DNA from: Lachnospiraceae bacterium | GTDB lineage: Bacteria; Bacillota; Clostridia; Lachnospirales; Lachnospiraceae | Assembly: GCA_022510705.1 (NCBI GenBank) | Contig: JAFLSX010000002.1 | Span: 1-64,000, forward strand | Direction: 5' to 3' | Length of the DNA stretch: 64,000 nucleotides | Part shown: piece after piece, positions 53,901 to 61,818 of the stretch | How positions within the stretch are numbered: position 1 is the first letter of the stretch | Layout of the letters: each line of letters opens with the position of its first letter | The notes under the pieces: model-generated | Told to the model about the DNA's origin: nothing | Database searches by the model: none | Seen by the model: the letters and a program-made list of their open reading frames with translations, nothing else | Position numbers and translations under genes: made by a program

Positions 53901-55616
53901 ACCGATAATCTGTACTCCGTGTATCTGCCCACTACCTGCTATAGTATTGGTGATCAAGCCTTCCATGACAGTAGTCTGCAGCGTATAGGGATTCCCCGCA
54001 GTGTCAGCCTTATCAGCCTGACTGCGTTTAATCATAAGGATAATCCCCGGACGGACGGCGAGACGAGAACGATAAACTTTTACACTGAGTTGGAATTGCC
54101 GAAATGCGCGGCTGTGGTTTATGCAGAAAATTACGAGAACATTGATCCTACGGAAGCGCCGGATTCCAGAGAGTTTACGGTATACTTCTGGTATTATGAC
54201 TACAGTGCGGAGGTAGAGGAAGGCGAGGCACCCCCTCTGGTACTGAAGGAACAGTGGACGGTAAGCATTGGAACGACTATCGATGAAAGGCTTTTGCCTA
54301 CCGCACCTGATTTTACGAAGTATGGCTATGAGTTTGTACGCTGGACCGGCAATCTGGTCGATATTTCCATGGATACGAATATTACTGCGTATTATAAGAG
54401 TATCGATTCCTCGGAATCCATGTTAAAAGTAAGTTACTATCTTGATACGGGTGATGCGGAGCCTTGGCAGATTATGGAAGTGCGGTACGGTGCGACTGCT
54501 CCCTTTTTGATGCCGCCGGCTGATAAGATACCGGAAGGGTATACCTTTGTTGGCTGGAGCGGCGAGCAGGGCTTAGAGAATATTACGCATGATACAAGAT
54601 TTTATGCTAAGTATGAACTCGGTGACAGCACAGGAGGCAACGGTTCCGGCAATGGTACTGATGGAGACGGTAATGGTAACGGCAATGGCAATGGTAATGG
54701 TAATGGTCAGAATGGTACGTTCTATACGCTGACCGTCAAAAACGGCAGCGGTTCCGGCAGTTATGTGGCCGGCGCTACGGTCATCATTGTAGCTAACGAG
54801 CCTGCCAGCACGCAGCAGTTTGACAAATGGACGCAGGAAGGCAGTACCGATCTGAAGATGGCAAGCACCACCATTTCGGCTACCACATTGGTAATGCCTG
54901 CGGCAAATACTACGGTAACGGCAAATTATACCACGAAACCCGGAAGCGGAAGTGGCGGAAGCGGAAGCGGCAGTGGTGGAAGCGGAAGCGGAAGCGGTGG
55001 CGGAACCACAAACAAGCCCACCGTATCCGGCAACGGAGGTACGACCACAGTTGTGATCGATAAGAACGGACTTTCCAATACCGGCGTGGTATCGGTAACG
55101 GTAAAAGGATCTTCGGACAATTTTATCTTAAAGATTTCGGAGGACACCAATGCAACGGAGGCTGCTATCAGAGCACTGATAGCAGAGTATGGAAGTCTGG
55201 ATAATATTAAGTACTTCCCCATGGATATTTCACTCTATGATTCAACGGGAACTACCAAAATTACGGATACTTCGGGGCTTTCCATTACGATTACACTGCC
55301 CCTGCCGGATTCCATGATTACCTATGCGGGTAACAACAGAATTGCGGGTGTGGTAAATGATAAGTTGGATAAACTTTCACCTAAGTTTACTACGATTGAC
55401 GGCGTATCCTGTATCACCTTTACGGCGGAGCATTTCTCACCCTATGTTATTTATGTGGATACTTCGAATTTGGAGTCTGCGGGTGTGACCGACAGATCAC
55501 CGAAGACGGGAGATATTCATCCTAAGTGGTTTATAGTGATGGGACTGGCATGTATGTCCGTTATCCTGTTTGTAAAGAAGGATAAGAGCGGCAAAAAGGT
55601 ACTGGTCCGGGCTTAA
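50928..55616 (+). CDS. Large BspA-like LRR surface protein with SPKTGD sorting signal
   Basis: A 1562-residue cell-wall protein. A signal peptide ends near residue 45 (LITAILVAAIPVPEASA). LRR_5-type repeats (IGNYAFYNCSTLDTITLGNG, IGHHAFAECINMRSIGLD) occur in blocks over residues 280-480, 535-650 and 750-1080. Two InlB B-repeat-like modules (about 1090-1230; FTKYGYEFVRWTGNLV, EGYTFVGWSGEQGLENIT) follow. Then come a Gly/Asn linker, a beta module, a Gly/Ser linker and a C-terminal module (about 1370-1510). The end is SPKTGD at 1524-1529, a hydrophobic helix and a basic tail. It sits 29 bases after srtB. BspA-type LRRs often bind host or microbial surfaces; the ligand is unknown. Confidence 0.9.
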   Translation: MAKNSEKKKNIGLRRRVRKTMGAACLITAILVAAIPVPEASAAEEGPKKLTWVDQIEKNSKIPLVPGDCETIYTTDDGRYQFAWVTASAQDTKRIAVILGYNGGTLTGGNLVIPDEVDAYTKFSENEGTGTGYVAVSQSQKPLYYMSEVVYNKDVSGNDIIGDIDYENSKYLPCYANTRDQWMYVGEGTGRKERPLDEFYYLERGEYKRTENSNEQWIRKITVAYIGNQYLEPNKSGPNADGIQVEWKIADAVKTTYNTNPDKGIFANQGNITNLTVGENLVGIGNYAFYNCSTLDTITLGNGIEEIGHHAFAECINMRSIGLDFGSNLNYISDYTFYNCRALTSFQLPAGVNKIYDHAFDGCEALTTVDLNGAKDGRNTALQDLGYYVFNGCIALEDLVLPSSLTGNTVNGTANAIHLNNFAGCSKLKRIQVLASSLHLVTDGLFTVENFKNSVDPTFYFEADGTANTHTFTQDNAIAFKYAGEDRYEIIIIEKATKQAGGGDSKLTYQVNSRNELLNFDMELPVEVVTIPSTIGPYGVSAINSGSFGGGAGSCYLKKITIPGTVTVIGENAFRGCHNLEHVIFLDASRITTIGKNAFATQLVVGSHQGQCENPKFLEPVGGIVAAPKLTFTGAVYDEATGKICEPFAYAMNPSSNINQGSQPSTYITYYTGWPTNLEIQYVYDQGTKTGAATLIDYPTATELKTGSKYTTAAYPYMTQEYVEAAKNAFSKDPGSRSDYEKQIVDAALNVSVPMGVKRIATGLFSNATSSVTQNEKGEYIYTGEVEKVDESKTADTDIQSVTFADIAEFEPYSFTGCTSLTTINITGGEAVIDDYAFAYEYTDPENEEGSQSALTTVNMTRGGSTIGDYAFCNNKKLTNVKLSSTVSELGLRPFKDCSALTNVDFSGGPYFKTETCIIYGLDAAGNKKVLVECLESRGKGGERGSSTVSATETAGIKEIRPEAFMNCDSVGEVDFSSSNIETVPVRAFADTDNLYSVYLPTTCYSIGDQAFHDSSLQRIGIPRSVSLISLTAFNHKDNPRTDGETRTINFYTELELPKCAAVVYAENYENIDPTEAPDSREFTVYFWYYDYSAEVEEGEAPPLVLKEQWTVSIGTTIDERLLPTAPDFTKYGYEFVRWTGNLVDISMDTNITAYYKSIDSSESMLKVSYYLDTGDAEPWQIMEVRYGATAPFLMPPADKIPEGYTFVGWSGEQGLENITHDTRFYAKYELGDSTGGNGSGNGTDGDGNGNGNGNGNGNGQNGTFYTLTVKNGSGSGSYVAGATVIIVANEPASTQQFDKWTQEGSTDLKMASTTISATTLVMPAANTTVTANYTTKPGSGSGGSGSGSGGSGSGSGGGTTNKPTVSGNGGTTTVVIDKNGLSNTGVVSVTVKGSSDNFILKISEDTNATEAAIRALIAEYGSLDNIKYFPMDISLYDSTGTTKITDTSGLSITITLPLPDSMITYAGNNRIAGVVNDKLDKLSPKFTTIDGVSCITFTAEHFSPYVIYVDTSNLESAGVTDRSPKTGDIHPKWFIVMGLACMSVILFVKKDKSGKKVLVRA

Positions 55617-55640
55617 GACCGGAAAGGTATGGGGATTTAT

Positions 55641-58502
55641 ATGAAGAAAACGCTGCGACTTTCTTTAAGCGCACTGCTTCTGGCCATTGCCATTGGGGTG
55701 ACGCAGATACCGGCGCTGCCATTGATAGCAGAGGAATCGGTATCCAAAGATTCGGATTTTGAATTAAAAGGGACCATATTGGTCAGTTATACAGGCACGG
55801 CTAAAACCGTGTCTGTTCCTGCTTCTGTTACGGAGATAGGTGCAGAGGCTTTTGCGGGCAATACTACTATGGAGAAGCTGGAGTTTAAGGGGAGCGCAGT
55901 AGAAAAGGTTGACTACAGGGCTTTTGCAGGCTGCAGTGGTCTGAAAGAAGTAAAACTACCCAATTCCGTACTGCGTCTGGGAAACGGTGCTTTTGCAGAT
56001 TGTACCGCACTTGAAAAATTTACGATCGGTTCAGGATTATCTGATCCGGGTATCGGTACCTTTGCGGGTTGTATAGCATTAAAAACCATTACCGTAGACA
56101 AGAACAATACAGCTTTTTCCGTGGATGACGGATGTTTATATAATGCTGATAAGAGCAAACTTTATTTACTGTTGCCGGTGAGGAAATCAGACAGCTATAC
56201 CATGCCTTCTTCTGTAACGGATATTGCGGAATATGCTTTTTGGGGTAATGAGGCCGTTACTACCGTAAGACTAAGCAGTAATTTAAAGAAGATACCTGAC
56301 TATGCCTTTGCAAACTGTAAAAGTTTGACGGGTATTTCAATCCCTTATTCGGTTACCGTCATTGGACTGAAATCCTTTGCTGACTGCGTGAATCTGGAAA
56401 ATGTCAGCATTCCTTCTTCTGTACTTATCATACATGATACAGCTTTTGACGGATGCAAAAAACTCAATATCATAGCACAGGAGAATACACCTGCCTATGA
56501 CTTTTTTGAGGAATGGAAAAAGAGAAATCCATCAAAAAATGAAGATGTGACAACGGATAATACAAATTCATTTCCTTTTGGCGATTTATTAGGCAGCGTC
56601 AGCGGAGGAGATTCCCAAGGGAATATATCTCAAGGGAATACGTCCCAAGGGAATACGTCCCAAGGGAATACTTCTCAAGGAAGCAATCATGGTACGGGGA
56701 ATACCACTGTTGAGAGCGGACCTATGGGAAATATACTGGGCAGCACCTATATTGTGGGGAATTCTGCGGTAGTTCTCGTGGACAGTGCATTGCTCAATGC
56801 ACAGGGCACTGCGGCAGTCCCGAATGCTGGGCAGAGTGATGGCAGTAGTGGTAACACAGAAGGTAATACCGGCACAATCCCTGACGGAAGCGTAGGCGGA
56901 ACGGACGGTATTGTTGAGGAGATAAAACCGGAAGGAAGTACAGAAAAGGGCTATGATATTCCCAAAATGATAGTGGCCGGAAATACCGTTTTAGCAGATC
57001 TGGCTTATTATCAGAGCAGCGGTATGGCGGATTATCAGTTCCCTAACGGCATAGAGGAAATCGGAGAGTTCGCATTTGCACGGAGCAATATCACTAAGGC
57101 GAATATACCTAACGGTGTGAAAGAAATTGCGTATGGTGCGTTTTATCACTGTGATTATCTGAGCGAGGTTCGCATTCCGTCCTCTGTTACATATATTGCG
57201 CCCAAAGCATTTGATAAGAGTATGTGGTTGGAAACCTGGCTGAATGCCTCGGGTGATGACTATTTAATCGTGGGAGACGGTATTCTGTTAGCCTATCGGG
57301 GAGATGGAGGCAATCTTACGCTTCCGGATACGGTGAAGGTCATTGCACCGGAAGCATTTGCGAATAACCACAGCATTGTTTCTGTATATTTGCCGGATTC
57401 GGTCACTGATATTGGAGAGGATGCCTTTGCAGGCTGTATCAATTTGGAAAAAGTAACCGGTGGAGCCAATGTAAAGACGATCCGTGACAGGGCTTTCGCA
57501 GGCTGTGAATTAAGTTCGGCCCATGTTTTTGCCAATGTAACGCAGTTAGGGCTGCGGAGCTTTGATTTTTCCCAGACATCCTATGGAGATTCCCAGAAAG
57601 TAGTGGTATTTGACAGTACGGATGCATTGCCGGTTGCGGGACATGAGTTGACGGCCGAAAGACTTTCTAACACACAGGCAAGGGGCAATATTTTAGGTGA
57701 TACCAAAATTGTAGTGGTGGATAAAAAGATTCGGGCAGAGCAGTTGGCCAATCTGGCACTCTTTACGGATGGCAGTGGGTTTAAGGGTCTGATCGTATAT
57801 ATCAGTTCCAGAGATCAGGCACAGGTTACCTGTCTGGCAACCACCTATACAAAAGAGGAACTGGCAAGTGTTTATCTACCGGACTATGTTTCCATTGATG
57901 GAAAAAGTTATGAAATATTGGGCAAGGAAAATCCTGTGATATTGGGAAATTCGCAGACCTATACACCGGGAAGCATAGAGGTAGTAAATACCGGAAGTGC
58001 GTTAACGGGCAATATCAGTGCGACACTGGGAGGAAATACAGGAGCCTACAGGCTGGATATAACGGATGATGAAAACGGAGCGGAGGCCATAAAAGCAGGA
58101 TATGAGGCTGTTTATCGAGAGGAACTTCCTTCCAATGCGGTATTTGCGGAAATGAACCTGATCGATTGCAATACGGGTGTGCCGATAACCAAGATGGGAA
58201 TGCAGTCCCTGCAGGTAACGGTAACCCTGCCTGCTTCGGTAAGCGGTGGCAGTCTGCGGATATTTACGGTGGACAGAAACGGACAGCTTGAAAGTCTGAG
58301 CTATACTTTATCCGGCAATAATGTGACCTTTTCCACAAATCATCTATCCCCCATTGCTTTTTGCAGGGTAAGCAATACTGTATCGGGCAGGTTGGACGCT
58401 TCTCCGGATACGGGGGATAAGCAGATCAATCCCAATTATATTTTGGCGGCAGGTCTCGTGGGTCTGGCCGTAGCAATTCTGTTTATTAAAAAGAAGAGAT
58501 AG
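55641..58502 (+). CDS. BspA-like LRR surface protein with SPDTGD sorting signal
   Basis: A 953-residue cell-wall protein, the second sortase substrate. Signal peptide (LSLSALLLAIAIGVTQIPAL), then LRR_5 repeats (about residues 50-300 and 455-660; YAFANCKSLTGISIPYSV). A five-fold SQGNT-type linker follows near residue 325-350, then a long mixed region and a C-terminal module matching that of the upstream protein. It ends in SPDTGD at 921-926, a helix and KKKR. An ATG at 55629 is only one base after GGAAAGG; GGGGA six bases before 55641 favours the latter. Twenty-four bases after the first LRR gene, so in one operon with srtB. Confidence 0.9.
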   Translation: MKKTLRLSLSALLLAIAIGVTQIPALPLIAEESVSKDSDFELKGTILVSYTGTAKTVSVPASVTEIGAEAFAGNTTMEKLEFKGSAVEKVDYRAFAGCSGLKEVKLPNSVLRLGNGAFADCTALEKFTIGSGLSDPGIGTFAGCIALKTITVDKNNTAFSVDDGCLYNADKSKLYLLLPVRKSDSYTMPSSVTDIAEYAFWGNEAVTTVRLSSNLKKIPDYAFANCKSLTGISIPYSVTVIGLKSFADCVNLENVSIPSSVLIIHDTAFDGCKKLNIIAQENTPAYDFFEEWKKRNPSKNEDVTTDNTNSFPFGDLLGSVSGGDSQGNISQGNTSQGNTSQGNTSQGSNHGTGNTTVESGPMGNILGSTYIVGNSAVVLVDSALLNAQGTAAVPNAGQSDGSSGNTEGNTGTIPDGSVGGTDGIVEEIKPEGSTEKGYDIPKMIVAGNTVLADLAYYQSSGMADYQFPNGIEEIGEFAFARSNITKANIPNGVKEIAYGAFYHCDYLSEVRIPSSVTYIAPKAFDKSMWLETWLNASGDDYLIVGDGILLAYRGDGGNLTLPDTVKVIAPEAFANNHSIVSVYLPDSVTDIGEDAFAGCINLEKVTGGANVKTIRDRAFAGCELSSAHVFANVTQLGLRSFDFSQTSYGDSQKVVVFDSTDALPVAGHELTAERLSNTQARGNILGDTKIVVVDKKIRAEQLANLALFTDGSGFKGLIVYISSRDQAQVTCLATTYTKEELASVYLPDYVSIDGKSYEILGKENPVILGNSQTYTPGSIEVVNTGSALTGNISATLGGNTGAYRLDITDDENGAEAIKAGYEAVYREELPSNAVFAEMNLIDCNTGVPITKMGMQSLQVTVTLPASVSGGSLRIFTVDRNGQLESLSYTLSGNNVTFSTNHLSPIAFCRVSNTVSGRLDASPDTGDKQINPNYILAAGLVGLAVAILFIKKKR

Positions 58503-58509
58503 AACACCA

Positions 58510-58555
58510 AAGAAAAACTTCGGCATATGATAAGGAAAAAGCCGGAGTTTTTCTT
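58510..58555 (+). terminator. Terminator hairpin that also holds the S8 ribosome site
   Basis: AAGAAAAACTTCGGC (58510-58524) pairs with GCCGGAGTTTTTCTT (58541-58555) through one G-U. It ends the srtB-LRR operon. GGAG at 58544-58547 is the only ribosome site for the S8 gene, whose ATG is at 58558. Confidence 0.82.
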
Positions 58556-58557
58556 AT

Positions 58558-59463
58558 ATGTACAGAGTACGTAAGCAAATTGACGCTGCGGTCACGGAAG
58601 CCGGTAACGAAAAGCTGGCCGTTGCGGTACTGGATACGGGAGTTGTGGAACATCCGGATTTGAGAGGGCGAATTAAAGGTTTTCAGGATTTTATTGAAGG
58701 CGGCCGCAAAATTTATGATGACAGCGGACACGGTACGCATGTCTGCGGAATCATAGGAGGCAACGGGGCGCTCTCCGGCGGCAAATACAGAGGCATCGCA
58801 CCTTCGGTCAACCTGGTGGTTGGAAAGGTATTGGATAAAAAAGGGGACGGAACGGTGGAGGCCATGTTGGATGGTATCGACTGGGTATTGGAAAAAAAGT
58901 CGGAATGGAATATCCGGATTTTAAATATATCGGTGGGAATTGGCCGGCTGATGAATGAAGAGAAAGAGGCCATGTTAAAAAACAAACTGGAAAATGCCTG
59001 GAAAAAGGGGCTTCTGGTGGTCTGTGCGGCCGGTAATAACGGTCCTGCCTGTGATACGCTTTCTTCCATCGGAAAAAGTAAACTGTTGATAACGGTGGGA
59101 TGCCATGACGGAGAATACTTTCAGGGCAGCGCAAAACGCTGTGCAGCTTATTCTTCCAGAGGCGACAGATTTGATACAGGCAAAAAGCCGGATATTGTTG
59201 CACCGGGAACGGAGATCATATCCTGTAACGGTGGTGTGAGCAGAGGTTTGGGAGGCTATAGCAATGCTTATATTTCAAAAAGCGGCACCTCTATGGCTAC
59301 ACCCATTATATCAGGTGCTCTGGCACTGCTTGTGCAGAAACATCCGGAATATGACAATGAAACGGCAAAACGTAAGCTCTTATACACGGCTACGGATTTA
59401 GGAGAACCCTGGTACCAACAAGGCTGGGGAATGGTGAATGTAAAGCGGCTGCTGGAAGGATAG
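58558..59463 (+). CDS. S8 subtilisin-like serine protease
   Basis: A 301-residue protease with an intact triad: D26 in VAVLDTGVVEHPDL, H58 in DDSGHGTHVCGIIGG and S245 in SGTSMATPIISGAL. The oxyanion Asn lies in CAAGNNGPA. There is no signal peptide and no propeptide, like the intracellular subtilisins, so it may act in the cytoplasm. Position after two surface proteins is therefore not proof of processing them. The ATG follows a terminator-type hairpin that contains its GGAG site. Its last codons form the stem of the next terminator. Confidence 0.9.
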   Translation: MYRVRKQIDAAVTEAGNEKLAVAVLDTGVVEHPDLRGRIKGFQDFIEGGRKIYDDSGHGTHVCGIIGGNGALSGGKYRGIAPSVNLVVGKVLDKKGDGTVEAMLDGIDWVLEKKSEWNIRILNISVGIGRLMNEEKEAMLKNKLENAWKKGLLVVCAAGNNGPACDTLSSIGKSKLLITVGCHDGEYFQGSAKRCAAYSSRGDRFDTGKKPDIVAPGTEIISCNGGVSRGLGGYSNAYISKSGTSMATPIISGALALLVQKHPEYDNETAKRKLLYTATDLGEPWYQQGWGMVNVKRLLEG

Positions 59464-59479
59464 CAGCCGCTTTATCTTT
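59445..59479 (+). terminator. Terminator of the S8 protease gene
   Basis: GCGGCTGCT (59445-59453) pairs with AGCAGCCGC (59462-59470), then TTTATCTTT. The left arm is inside the coding region. Confidence 0.8.
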
Positions 59480-59493
59480 ACGTATTTCAGGTA

Positions 59494-59522
59494 TTGACAT
59501 ACCTCGTATGATTGTATACAAT
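59494..59522 (+). promoter_or_regulatory. Strong sigma-A promoter of the citrate/icd operon
   Basis: Consensus TTGACA (59494-59499), 17-base spacer, TACAAT (59517-59522). Most of the spacer and the -10 lie within a long palindrome. Confidence 0.88.
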
Positions 59523-59532
59523 TATACGAGGT
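59501..59532. promoter_or_regulatory. 32-bp near-perfect palindromic operator
   Basis: The outer arms ACCTCGTAT (59501-59509) and ATACGAGGT (59524-59532) are exact inverse complements, and the centre ATTGTATACAAT (59511-59522) is itself a perfect palindrome; 15 of 16 pairs match overall. The core TTGTATACAA equals the core of the Bacillus GntR operator, and a GntR-family gene lies in the operon. Binding would cover the promoter spacer and -10. Confidence 0.75.
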
Positions 59533-59582
59533 AAAACTGCGGTACATTGTATAATATAATTTTTTGCAGTAAACGGAAAGGC

Positions 59583-61010
59583 ATGATGGTAGATATGATG
59601 GATATGAATAATGTGGAAATGTTTCAAAACCGCCCTGTGAATATGAATCACAAAAATAATCTTTTGGAAATTGAAGAGCATATGTATATATTGGACGATG
59701 TAGAAAAGCCCAATGTATTTCGGAATATGTTTCCCTACTCGGAGATTCCGAAGATTCCTTTCAATGATCGAATTGTGCCCCACAATATGCCCAAAGAAAT
59801 CTGGATTACGGATACCACCTTTAGGGATGGACAGCAGTCCAGAGCTCCCTATACTACGGAGCAGATAGTAACGATTTATGACTATTTACATAAATTGGGC
59901 GGACCCAACGGCATGATTCGTGCTTCCGAGTTTTTCCTTTACAGTAAAAAGGATAGAGATGCCGTATACAAATGTATGGAGCGGGGGTATCAGTTTCCGG
60001 AAGTGACCAGCTGGATCAGAGCTAACAAGGAGGACTTTAAACTGGTAAAGGAAATCGGTATGAAAGAAACCGGTATTCTGGTAAGCTGTTCCGATTATCA
60101 TATTTTTTTAAAATTAAAAATGACGAGAAGACAAGCTATGGAACACTATTTAAGTGTGATTCGCGACTGTCTGGAGGAGGGTATTTCGCCCCGTTGTCAT
60201 TTAGAAGATATTACCAGAGCAGATATCTACGGCTATGTAGTGCCTTTCTGTCTGGAACTGATGAAACTGCAAAAGCAATATGGGATTCCCATTAAAGTGC
60301 GCGCCTGTGACACCATGGGATATGGCGTAAACTATCCCGGTGCGGTTATTCCCAGAAGTGTACAGGGTATTATCTACGCATTGCACACTCATGCAGGCGT
60401 ACCGCATGCGAATATTGAATGGCATGGTCATAATGACTTCTACAAGGCCGTATCCAATTCTACTACGGCATGGCTGTACGGTTGCGCAGGAATCAATACT
60501 TCTTTATTCGGTATCGGAGAGCGGACGGGCAATACGCCTTTGGAGGCTATGGTATTTGAGTATGCACAGCTGCGGGGAGATCTAAACGGTATGGATACCA
60601 CCGTCATTACCGAGCTGGCGGAGTATTATGAAAAAGAGATAGGATATCATATTCCGGAAAGAACGCCTTTTGTGGGCAAGAATTTCAATGTCACAAGAGC
60701 GGGCATTCATGCGGACGGTCTGTTAAAAAACGAGGAAATATACAATATCTTTGATACGGATAAATTTTTGAACAGACCTGTGTTGTGTGCGGTTTCCAAT
60801 ACTTCCGGCCTGGCAGGAATTGCCCACTGGATCAACACCTACTACAAGTTAAAGGGCGATAGACAGGTGGACAAGAACAGTGAACTGGTAAAAGAGATAA
60901 AGCTTTGGGTGGACGAAGAATATGCAGGCGGTCGTGTGACGGTGCTGACGGATGGGGAATTGGTTGAGGTCATTGACAAAATCAGCCGGAAACTCAATAT
61001 TTCACTTTAG
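59583..61010 (+). CDS. Re-citrate synthase-like / homocitrate synthase family enzyme
   Basis: About 475 residues, DRE-TIM (LeuA/NifV) fold. IWITDTTFRDGQQSRAPYTT carries the metal-binding DxxxRDGxQ motif, WHGHNDFYKAVSNSTTAWLY the HxH motif, and RCHLEDITRADIYGYVVPF is conserved. The sequence style (GGPNGMIRASEFFLYSKKDR, SDYHIFLKLKM) is that of the Clostridium kluyveri Re-citrate synthase group. It has no leucine-type regulatory domain. Placement beside icd favours citrate formation; homocitrate synthase is the alternative. Start unclear: GGAAAGG at 59575-59581 is followed by ATGs at 59583, 59586 and 59595. Confidence 0.78.
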   Translation: MMVDMMDMNNVEMFQNRPVNMNHKNNLLEIEEHMYILDDVEKPNVFRNMFPYSEIPKIPFNDRIVPHNMPKEIWITDTTFRDGQQSRAPYTTEQIVTIYDYLHKLGGPNGMIRASEFFLYSKKDRDAVYKCMERGYQFPEVTSWIRANKEDFKLVKEIGMKETGILVSCSDYHIFLKLKMTRRQAMEHYLSVIRDCLEEGISPRCHLEDITRADIYGYVVPFCLELMKLQKQYGIPIKVRACDTMGYGVNYPGAVIPRSVQGIIYALHTHAGVPHANIEWHGHNDFYKAVSNSTTAWLYGCAGINTSLFGIGERTGNTPLEAMVFEYAQLRGDLNGMDTTVITELAEYYEKEIGYHIPERTPFVGKNFNVTRAGIHADGLLKNEEIYNIFDTDKFLNRPVLCAVSNTSGLAGIAHWINTYYKLKGDRQVDKNSELVKEIKLWVDEEYAGGRVTVLTDGELVEVIDKISRKLNISL

Positions 61011-61064
61011 ACAGATGGAGCTTTAAGCGTATAGCGGCTCTAATCCGGCAGGGGAGGAAGGATT

Positions 61065-61790
61065 GTGGCAAATTATAATGTCAAAGAGGAAGTAACGGAC
61101 AAATATTCGCTGCGAGGCAGGGTTTTTCATAAACTCAGGGAGAATATTTTAAACGGTACCTATAAGGAACACGAAGAATTAAAAGAGGTTACTATTGGGG
61201 AGGAGCTGGGTGTCAGCCGAACTCCGGTGAGAGAGGCGTTTAGACAGTTAGAGTTAGAAGGTCTGATTCAGATCATACCCAACAAGGGTGCCTATGTGAC
61301 GGGGATTACAGAGAAAGATGTTAAGGATATCTATATGATCCGTTCCCTTTTAGAAGGACTTTGTGCCAGATGGGCAACTGCTCACATTAAAAAGGAGCAG
61401 TTAGAGGAAATGGAGGAAAATGTTTATCTTGCCAGATTCCATGCCGAGAAAGGACATATGGAGCAGTTGGCGCAGCTTGATAATCGTTTCCACGAAATCA
61501 TGTATGAGGCCTGCAATTCCAAGATGTTGGAACATCAGTTGAAAGACTTTCATGAATATGTTCTGCGCGTCAGAAAAAAGACTCTGGCAGATATCAACAG
61601 GGGAACCGCCTCCAATGAGGAGCATGAAAAGATCATGTTGGCGATCAAGGCAGGGGATGCGGACAGTGCGGAGCGGCTGGCCCATATGCATATGATCAAT
61701 GCCTATGAAAATATGGTAAAAAATGGTTTGCATGAGGTCTACCAAAAGGAAGGCATGGAACCCTATAAGGAAGATACACAAAATAATTGA
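61065..61790 (+). CDS. GntR family (FCD/FadR-type) regulator
   Basis: A 241-residue regulator. The winged helix (residues about 15-85; EVTIGEELGVSRTPVREAFR, QLELEGLIQIIPNKGAYVTG) is typical GntR. An all-helical FCD ligand domain follows (DIYMIRSLLEGLCARWATAH, NRFHEIMYEACN), which usually binds a metal and an organic acid such as citrate or related compounds. GTG start with GGGGAGGAAGG upstream. Lies between the Re-citrate synthase-like gene and icd, and likely controls them through the palindrome at 59501 (inference). Confidence 0.9.
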   Translation: MANYNVKEEVTDKYSLRGRVFHKLRENILNGTYKEHEELKEVTIGEELGVSRTPVREAFRQLELEGLIQIIPNKGAYVTGITEKDVKDIYMIRSLLEGLCARWATAHIKKEQLEEMEENVYLARFHAEKGHMEQLAQLDNRFHEIMYEACNSKMLEHQLKDFHEYVLRVRKKTLADINRGTASNEEHEKIMLAIKAGDADSAERLAHMHMINAYENMVKNGLHEVYQKEGMEPYKEDTQNN

Positions 61791-61818
61791 GCAGGAAGAC
61801 CTGTAGAAGGAGGACAAT

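Noticed and set aside
53388-54035. 215-residue minus-strand open frame inside the large LRR gene
   Set aside because: Shadow of the LRR coding frame with low-complexity content and no start signals.
54640-55005. Repetitive GGTAATGG and GGAAGCGG tracts
   Set aside because: They are simple Gly/Asn and Gly/Ser linker codons inside the LRR protein, not a separate element.
58558-59463. S8 protease as a processing enzyme exported with the LRR proteins
   Set aside because: It has no signal peptide or propeptide, so a surface role is not supported by the sequence.
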